Origin: Pictodentalium vernedei
Lineage: Eukaryota; Mollusca; Scaphopoda; Dentaliida; Dentaliidae
Reading direction: 5' to 3'
Assembly (NCBI GenBank): GCA_031216915.1
Contig: CM062291.1
Location: forward strand, 38,263,621 to 38,327,620
DNA: 64,000 nucleotides
The notes under the pieces are model-generated. The model was not told the DNA's origin and ran no database searches. It saw nothing but the letters and a program-made list of their open reading frames with translations. Positions 56,716 to 64,000 of the stretch are shown one piece after another. The translations under genes and the position numbers were made by a program. Numbering within the stretch: position 1 is the first letter of the stretch; each line of letters starts with the position of its first letter.

Positions 56716-58960
56716 TACTGAAGAAAGAATCCTGGGACTTCCCTCAAGACTGCCGACGCTTACCCGTACCCCTTGAGTAAGAAATAGAAGCGGTGGCAGA
56801 AGGATCAGCCCCTTTGCTTCGCAGAGAAAGCAGAGGGTACTTGTTAGGCTTGGAACGGCCCGTGCCTACCCTAGAAGGCTGATCAAACTGAAGAAACAGC
56901 AGCTGATCGTTGGAATGACGCAGGACGTCATCCCGAACCGTCAACACAGAACTATGGAAAAGTTGCGGACCTGCCAAAGAAGCAGATCGAAGAGTAGCGC
57001 ATTGCTCCTCAGGAAGGGATCAGAATGTGTCCAGCACAGAGACCCTTCGAACTAATTCCAGATTAGCAGTATTACAGGCATGCATGTGAGTAAGATGCAT
57101 GAGTGCCTTGGACAGCACACACAAAGGAGCCTGTACCTCGTCATACTTATCTGGAGGCAGATAAGCAGCTAAAGCTGAGACGACGTGATCAGAGAGAGAA
57201 AGCATACCAAGCATCTCTCTCGATAAGCCCAATCAGGGCTCGCAAATAGTGAAAAAACGTGATTGCCCGTCGGGCAGGCTTCTTTTGAGATCTGGTTGCC
57301 CGCCCCAGAAAATGGTGGCCTGGCATTAAGACTGATATTTGACTGCTCAATTTATACACATTTCAATGTGAGTCGATCAGATATGACAACAAACGATGTA
57401 TAACAACAGGTGTTGAAAGACGGGGACAGATCAAGATTCAGTTGTGCAGAAAAAGCCATGCGTCATGACAACTGACACACTGGATACGGCACCGTAGTAA
57501 ACCTCTTTCCCCCCCCCCCCCCCCCCCCTATATTACGGCCTGGAAAGTGTCCTGGTTCACTGCACTACGTTAACTTACTATCTCAACTGAGAACTAATCT
57601 CAAACATATTAAATCGTTTGTTGAACACAGTAACAAAAAAATAAATAAGTACCTGACCAAGAGGAAGATCAGCAACAGAGACCGTTGCAATGCTGAATGA
57701 GCACAACATCCACTTTCACTTTCAAAAAACAATTTCGGGGAAGGTAATGGTTGTGTTTGAATAGTTGTTCAGGACATTATGAGTGCACAGTATTGTTTCT
57801 ACAGGGATATGACGTGATGCCGTTCTCGGTTGCTTATCGTACCGGTGCACTCCCGATATCTGGGAACATTGATTCAAATACAACCAGACTCCACTCGTGA
57901 GCATTACTGAACAATATCAAAATCTGCCCTGAATGTTGCTGTGGGAGGTGTGAGTGTGTGTGTGTGCATGGGGGGCAGGGAGGAGGGGGGGGGGCTGTCA
58001 GCCTGTTGCTAACAGTATCAGTGGGACAGGGCTAAACAGTACCGACATGGTGACCATTTGTTTAGGTTTGTTGAATACTTAAAGAGGTGCATTCTTGACA
58101 ACCAATCCCAGCATGTGCCATCGATAATATCATAGGTCAGAAAAGGAATTATGTACCTGTTGACTGCTGAAGTTTATAAGCCGCCGTCACTGTCTGAAAA
58201 GTACTTCCCCTAACCAGCGGAATGCGTATTCAACCATTTTAACAGTTGTTTAATAATTAATTCCTGCTCGTTTTTATATTTTAATTTTCTCAAAGAATTA
58301 TCTTTTAAAATCAGACAGAAAAAATCTGATTGCCCGTCGGGCAGAGGGAATAGCATTTTTGGTTGCCCGAGAAAATTTCTGGTTGTCCCGGGACGTCGGG
58401 CGACCATATTTGCGAGCCCTGCCAATGTGGACTCCAGAGTCGTCATTGGAATGACGGCAGACTTGGACTTGGAAAGCCCGAGGGAATTGGAGTCCTGATC
58501 CAAAACCGTCAAAGTCTGGTAGACCGACGGATTGGCGGAATAGTAGGAACAATAACGCGCCAGAGGCAAAAAGGTGTCAACCCTGGTGAAGAACGGAGCC
58601 TTCGTAGCCTTGGAATTTAGCTTAGAGTCCAAGGCTGAAAATGCTTCAACCAACTGTACCAACTGACACGGTCGAAGACGCCCAGAAACAGGTTGCTCCA
58701 TAGGCTGTTGGCGCGCGACCAATGATCGCGGCCTGGCTGACACTGTCGAAGTTCCATCAGCTCATGGAGCGACCCAGAAATGATAGCGTTCTCCACCCCC
58801 AGCTGGTGTGGGAGGAGCTGCACATCCCCCACGGAGGGGGAGCAATTCTCATCAGACCCAGAAACGATAGCATTTCCCACCCCCCGAAATTCAGCCCTCA
58901 ACAGAGTGAAGAAATCCTGTCCAGACAGTCCCAGATTGACACCTAACTCCAAAAATTAAT
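56716..58960 (-). pseudogene. DIRS fossil: gag-like region, interrupted
   Basis: On the minus strand, upstream of the RT, frames at about 58.2-58.95 kb and 57.0-57.23 kb (e.g. VSALAAYLPPDKYDEVQAPL) occupy the position of the DIRS gag-like ORF. No catalytic motif is expected. A 1.2-kb TIR element lies between the two parts, and other breaks exist. Confidence 0.6.
57234..58421. mobile_element. TIR element H5 inserted in the DIRS fossil
   Basis: Perfect 15-bp inverted ends CAGGGCTCGCAAATA (57234-57248) and TATTTGCGAGCCCTG (58407-58421), flanked by CCAAT (57229-57233, 58422-58426). Subterminal GATTGCCCGTCGGGCAG occurs near each end. Interior of 1.19 kb has a poly-C run at about 57510-57528, a TG repeat near 57955, and no transposase. 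hAT-like ends but a 5-bp duplication. Confidence 0.75.
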
Positions 58961-59205
58961 TCATCAACCGAAAAATTCCTTGTCGAATCGCGTGATGTCG
59001 AAAACAAAAGATTCGCGAAAACCGAATAGTAAATAATATAAAATGAGAATGAGGTTGAAAATATAAACGAGAATATATAGAACACAGTCCTGTTATTATA
59101 AGATCTTCAGATCCATAAATCCAGTCACAGGAAAACCATTATCGATGAGTTAAAATATCACTGTTACTGCAGCAAAGATGGCACACATCCACCACGTGTG
59201 CGGAT

Positions 59206-59461
59206 AATCAAAAGAATGACGAATTGATGCATTGCGCACTGTTTTACGGCAGTCGTGGATTTGTACTATGAAAGAGCGTCCCATACTGGGTGTGCACCGG
59301 TGGCGCTGGACCAAGTTTTGGCTTATTTTTTCAAGGTGTTTTTACACTACTTTTCTTTCCAAAATCTTGGGAAAGATTAAAAGAGAGAGTATTTTATCCA
59401 AGTTAGGTTCTTCTACTGTAGTGCAAGCCTGTAGTAAACAATTGAGGTAGGTTGATAAGAA
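59206..59461. repeat. DIRS inverted terminal repeat, right
   Basis: 59206-59411 is the inverted partner of 51844-52049. The outermost 29 bp (59433-59461) pair with the internal region at 52180-52208, which sets the element's right end near 59461. Confidence 0.8.
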
Positions 59462-59828
59462 ATGCGAGTCAAATATCATCAACTGCACTGTCAACAGAAA
59501 AGAAAAAAAATTAGGAAAGTCATTGATTTCATCATCTTGGCTGTATCACAGCTGCAATACAAATATCAAGTAAAGTTTAACCAATGGTTTACACATCTAC
59601 TCATCATGCCAAATTTAGGTGGCTCCACTGCTTAAAATTTGTCCCGATTCATGAAAATCGGTTTTGATTCTCAAAAAATCCTGCTTCAAAATTCAGTGCT
59701 CAGTTCTTTAAAATTTAAAATTTGTGAGTACTGTTGTACCCTTGTGAGTGCATCCAGTACATACTCAACCAGCAGAAAAAACAAGGTGCAATGTCACTGG
59801 TAGCCCCTGCCAAGAGTTTCTAAGTTGA
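59462..59828. other. unassigned intergenic sequence
   Basis: A/T-rich, nothing recognised. Confidence 0.35.
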
Positions 59829-61272
59829 AACTAGAGGCTCTAAAGAGCCTGTAATCGCTCCTCTGGAACTACATATAACAAGCCAAGACCAATACCGGGT
59901 CTGGACCTGCGTCACTGCATGCAATTGAATCAGCAAAAAGGAAGTGGCTGCACAGCAGATCTGAAAATTGCATATACGATACAACTGATCATTATCAGGC
60001 TCCAGATGAAATATAAAATCAATCCCTTGCATAGAAGCTGAGAAAAGTTTGACGAAAAATTTCAATGTTCAGTGGGTAGAGTAAAATTTCAAAGTATCGG
60101 CAAACAGGAAGTGGCTGCATGGCGGATCTGAAAATTGCTTACACGATACAACTCATAATTATGAAGCAGCAGGCCAAATATATATAAAATCAATCCCTTG
60201 CATAGAAGCCGAGAAAACCTTGATGAAAACTTTCAATGTTCAGTGGGTACAGTAAAATTTCAAAGTATCGGCAAACAGGAAGTGGCTTCATGGTAGATCT
60301 GATTCTGAAAATTGCTTACACAATACAACTCATCATTATGAAGCAGCAGACCAAATATAAAATCAATCCTTTGCATAGAAGCCGAGAAAACCTTGATGGA
60401 AAATTTCAATGTTCAGTGGGTACAGTAAAATTTCAAAGTATCGGCAAACAGGAAGTGGCTGCACGGCAGATCTGAAAATTAGATACACGATACAACTCAT
60501 CATAATGAAGCAGCAGACCAAATATAAAATCATTCCCTTTCATAGAAGCGAAGAAAACTTTGACGGAAGAAGTGTTTCGGATGGACTGACGGATGGACAG
60601 ATGGACTGACGGAGTCGAACGGTTACTAGACCTGCTCTGCCACTGGCGACGCAGGTAAAATTGTGATTTCCCACAGGCTTTCCATATTAACTATGAGCTG
60701 CAATTGAGGCCATGTTTGCAACATTAAATCAACATTACATGAGGATCATTGGTAGGTGTCCCAGTCCTCAATCATGTGAAGTTGCAAAACCTTTGAATTT
60801 GTACTTTCAGAGGAGAATATTTTTGCAAAATCCATCAAACAGAATCAGAGAATGTCTCTGATGGCCATATTTTCCAACCAACGGGAACAAAAAGAGGATT
60901 ATTTATAGAGGGCCTCCTATAGACCATTCCTGCCAAGTTTGGTTCACGTCGGCTCAGTATTTCCAGAGAGAAAATGAAAATGTGATTTCCCATAGGGTTT
61001 TCTTTCGTAACTGTAAGCCGCAATTGCAGCCATGTTTGCAACCCGATCAACATTAAATGAGGATCGTTGGTGGATGGGGTCCCAGTCATCAATCATGTGA
61101 AGTTTCAAAACATTTGGCGATGTGGTTTCAGAGGAGAAGATTTTTCAAAATCCTCCAATCAGAATCAAAGAATGCCTCCGGTGGCCATGTTTTCACACCG
61201 ATGGGATCAAAATGAGGATCGTTTGCAGAGGACCTCCCATAGACTATCCCTGCCCTTTTAGGCCAGATGAGC
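59829..61272 (+). repeat. AGAGGCTCT-family dispersed repeat, copy 2
   Basis: Starts AACTAGAGGCTCTAAAGAGC and ends near GGCCAGATGAGCTAAAAAG. It contains two internal arrays: about four units of 172 bp (GGAAGTGGCTGCA at 59940, 60108, about 60280 and 60452), then two units of about 310 bp at 60655-61255. The second array is the inverted relative of 250-836. Confidence 0.7.
59938..60560 (+). repeat. 172-bp tandem array, about four units
   Basis: Each unit has AGGAAGTGGCTGCA, TACAACTCATCATTATGAAG, AAATCAATCCCTTGCATAGA and TTTCAATGTTCAGTGGGTA. Units are about 90% alike. Confidence 0.85.
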
Positions 61273-61309
61273 TAAAAAGTGGAAAAAGGCCCATAACTCT
61301 AGGAAAAAA

Positions 61310-61949
61310 CAAGAGGCCCGAAGGGGTCTTAATCGCTCACCTGACAAAGTGGTTCAAAGAAGTATTTTGGGTCACATTCATTTAGTCATAGTTCATCAAC
61401 ACTACACTGACTACAGAGGAATGAAGTGAATAGAGAGCCCAAATATTAATCCAAGGACCTTATTTCCACAAAACTGAATCTGACTCACGTAGAGATGTAC
61501 ACCAAATCTGAAAGCATTCTGACTGGTGGATCAGACGAAGAAGAAATTTCCTCATATTGCACTAAGCTAAAATTCGGGCTCCCATAGGGAGCCCAAATAT
61601 TAACCCAGGGACTCGATTTGAACAAACTTGAATCTGACTCCCCTAGAGATGTAATATACCAAATATCAAAGGATTCTGATGGTTCAGGAGAAAAAGATTT
61701 TTTTAATTAACAGTGGTGCGCCCTCTGGGCATAGCAACTTTATTTGAACAAACTTGAATTGACATATGATAGGCCACATGTGCATGAAATTTGGTTCAAT
61801 TCGGCCCAGCGGTTTATGAGGAGAAGACGATAATGTAAGTTCACGCAAGATGGATGGACGACAGATGGAAGGAAGATGGACAGACGATGGACAAATGACA
61901 GACAGGAAGTGATCACTTAAGCTCCCCCAGACTTTTAGTCAGGTGAGCT
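61310..61949 (+). mobile_element. AAGAGGCC/GCTCACCTGAC element
   Basis: Inverted ends GCTCACCTGAC (61335-61345) and GTCAGGTGAGC (61938-61948), with AAGAGGCCCGAAGGGGTC just outside the left one. Three internal units (GAGCCCAAATATTAA, GAACAAACTTGAATCTGACT) and a GATGGACAGACGATGGACAA stretch at the right. Non-coding. Confidence 0.65.
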
Positions 61950-61955
61950 AAAAAT

Positions 61956-62156
61956 TAACAAAACCTGTTACTTGTGAATATCCTTTGGTGGTCTATCAGC
62001 ATACCAAAGATCATTTAAATCCTACATCCACTGACTGAGATATGAAGGTCCAAAGTTGTTATGGACGAATGGATGAAAGGATGGACAGACAAACGAACAA
62101 ATGAATGGACCCCATATCTATATCCCCGACAAACTTTGTTTTGGCGGGGGATAACT
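61956..62156. repeat. dispersed-repeat end, GGCGGGGGAT type
   Basis: GGATGGACAGACAAACGAAC, then TATATCCCCGACAAACTTTG and TTTTGGCGGGGGATA, a hairpin-like end I remember from mollusc and other invertebrate repeats. Confidence 0.45.
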
Positions 62157-62779
62157 ATACATTTATTAGAGTTTACCCTAAAGGACCTGGATCCAATTTA
62201 GGTGAGTTTCTTGACTAACTTGTACATGTACATGTAGAACACATATTCCACCGTACAGATTTTTTGATGGTCTTGTTGACAGAAGTTACAGTACCTTAAT
62301 AGTGGTTTCAAGTGAAGACTTGGCCGCATGTATAGGCAACAAAGACTTCACTAAGCAGCACTGTGAAGTTCAAGTATGTACCATATTAACAAGTGGAAGC
62401 AAAAAATAAATATAATTAAGCCCCACAACAGACCTTCAGATAAGTGTAATTTGGGCACAACAGCAAGTATGGATATGGCCTGCATGGTAGGAGAAAAAGC
62501 ATCGGTATTTCCTTCTTCTTGGCGTCTGTTTTAGGTTTCACATCCCCATCTTAAAATGATAGTTTACAACACCTTGGTATAGGTCTTCACCATTATCACT
62601 GTTTCCCACCACCTTTTGACATAAGTTTACTCGACTAACTTCTTAAGGCTTCTTAAGTTTCCCAGTGTCGAGCCAAAGTTTTATTTGAATGCAAGGTAAA
62701 TTACGCATGGCGTTTACTGAGAACTGCCACTAACATGAATATAAGTGATCTCAAGCTTTAAGTGCATGATCATATAGGA
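62157..62779. other. unassigned intergenic sequence
   Basis: Nothing recognised. Confidence 0.35.
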
Positions 62780-62843
62780 TTCGCCACAGAAAAGCAATTG
62801 CCGTATACGACACTGTTGACAACAACTGCTTTTCTGTGGCGAA
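62780..62843. repeat. hairpin, 17-bp arms
   Basis: TTCGCCACAGAAAAGCA (62780-62796) pairs exactly with 62827-62843; 30-bp loop. Confidence 0.65.
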
Positions 62844-62881
62844 CTCGGTGGGTTTTTTTTAAAAAGAGGTAAAGTATTGTA

Positions 62882-63960
62882 AAGGTGGGTGACAGTTAGA
62901 TGCCTCTAGCCAGAAATGTGCACTTACTGTGTATAAGTAGCACTGAATAAATCAAGGTTTGTCCAATTGGCCGCCGGCGGCCATCTTGAAATTTCAGACC
63001 GTATCCAACAACACTCGTTCTCACCCCAAAGTGATAACAAAGGTACCCAAGAAGTTTTGTGAAGATTAGTTCATAAATACAGCCTCTAGCCCGAGTTGTA
63101 TTGACATGTGTACTAACTGTGTATAAGTAGCACTGAATAAATCAAAGTTCATCTAATTTGCATAATTTATGCAAGAGAAAAAAACCTGTATTATATGTGA
63201 TGTATTCCATGTTACTAAAATTCATTCAAATCAGAACCTTCATCTAGAAGTTCTGTACAAAAAACTGATTGCACCTAATTTCGGTATAAAATGGCCATCA
63301 ACAGCCATCTTGAATTTTGGACCACACTCCAATGCACTCGTTCTCGTCCCAAGGTGATAACGAAGGTACCCAAGAAGTTTCATGAAGATTGGTTCATAAA
63401 TACAGCCTCTAGCCCGAGCTGTATTGACATGTGCACTTACTGAGAAAAATGTAGCACTGAATGAATCAAAGTTCATCTAATTTGCATAATTTCTGCACGA
63501 GAACAAAACCTGTATTATATGTGATGTATTCCATCTTACTAAACATTCATTCAAAAATTTATTCAAAACAGAGCCTTCAGCTATCTTAAATTTTGGACCA
63601 CATCCTTGGTCTTGGTACCCAAGAAGTTTTGCGAAGATTGGTTCATAAATACAGCCTCTAGCCCGAGCCGTATTGACATGTGCACTTACTGAGAAAAATG
63701 TAGCACTGAATAAATCAAAGTTCATCTAATTTGCATAATTTCTGCACGAGAACAAAACCTGTATTATATGTGATGTATTCCATGTTACTAAACATTCATT
63801 CAAACATTTATTCAAAACAGAGCCTTCATATAGAAGTTCTCCACAAAAAACTGCCTGTACCTAATTTCGGTACAAAATGGCCTCCGGCAGCAATCTTAAA
63901 TTTTGGACCACATCCAAAATTATGTGGCTAGTTTCACATTTGTGTTTGGAACCACAAGCC
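62882..63960. repeat. tandem array, period up to about 320 bp
   Basis: CCTCTAGCC occurs at about 62902, 63083, 63406 and 63655. A full unit holds TGTAGCACTGAATAAATCAA, GTTCATCTAATTTGCATAA, CCTGTATTATATGTGATGTA, TACAAAATGGCC and GGTACCCAAGAAGTTT. Units with deletions explain the shorter spacings. The array probably continues past the window. Confidence 0.8.
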
Positions 63961-64000
63961 ACATAAAATATGAATGCACAATTGATACAAAAATAGCCAT

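Larger units (their letters stand above)
51844..59461 (-). mobile_element. fossil DIRS-like tyrosine-recombinase retroelement
   Basis: Read on the minus strand it has, in order, a gag-like region, a reverse transcriptase with RNase H, and a tyrosine-recombinase region, bounded by inverted (not direct) terminal repeats and with an internal complementary region near the 3' end. That layout is characteristic of the DIRS group. It is broken: two other transposons have inserted in it and its frames have several further breaks. The two terminal repeats still agree well over about 205 bp, which suggests moderate rather than great age. The left outer end lies in the assembly gap. Confidence 0.85.

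Overview
This window looks like gene-poor, repeat-packed intergenic (or long intronic) DNA from an animal, most likely a marine lophotrochozoan such as a mollusc. That placement is an inference. It rests on a tRNA-headed SINE family, many palindromic DNA-transposon derivatives, a DIRS-type tyrosine-recombinase retroelement, non-LTR retrotransposon remnants, and several families of 'AGCTCACC...' and 'AGAGGCTCT...' dispersed repeats that I associate from memory with bivalve and gastropod genomes. I see no convincing host exon, rRNA, functional tRNA or CRISPR array. Almost every open frame is an accident of repeat sequence.

Layout. 0-11 kb: an inverted copy of a dispersed repeat that recurs near the right end of the window, a Tc1/mariner-like MITE, a 400-bp composite microsatellite, the 3' end of a LINE, a minisatellite grown next to a SINE tail, and hAT-like elements with 8-bp target duplications, two of which carry a piggyBac-like (TTAA) palindromic MITE. 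11-19 kb: a dense SINE field (families A, B and C) with several perfect hairpins. 19-36 kb: further TTAA MITEs (eight in the window), a broken LINE reverse-transcriptase end with a family-B SINE inserted in it, hAT-like insertions and two-copy MITE families. 36-51 kb: 'AGCTCACC'-type elements with long internal tandem arrays, including a higher-order repeat of about 730-745 bp, plus two related arrays of roughly 100-bp units. 51.74-51.84 kb: a 100-N assembly gap. 51.84-59.46 kb: a fossil DIRS-like retroelement on the minus strand (gag-like, RT/RNase H and tyrosine-recombinase regions, inverted terminal repeats, internal complementary region) split by two later DNA-transposon insertions. 59.8-64 kb: more AGAGGCTCT/AGCTCACC repeats and an array of up to about 320-bp period.

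How the pieces relate. The window is best read as a stack of insertions. SINE families A and B have unrelated bodies but share a 3' tail of about 50 bp ending in (AAAT)n, so both were probably copied by one LINE that is not itself visible here. Target-site duplications give a relative order: family B went into the LINE remnant at 23.2 kb, a MITE went into a family-B copy at 17.8 kb, a hAT-like element went into a family-A copy at 25.8 kb, TTAA MITEs lie inside hAT-like elements at 8.0 and 10.0 kb, and two TIR elements lie inside the DIRS fossil. The most unusual structural signal is the TTAA MITE family: two sets of unrelated arms are built around one shared palindromic core, and the two sides of that core tend to change together.
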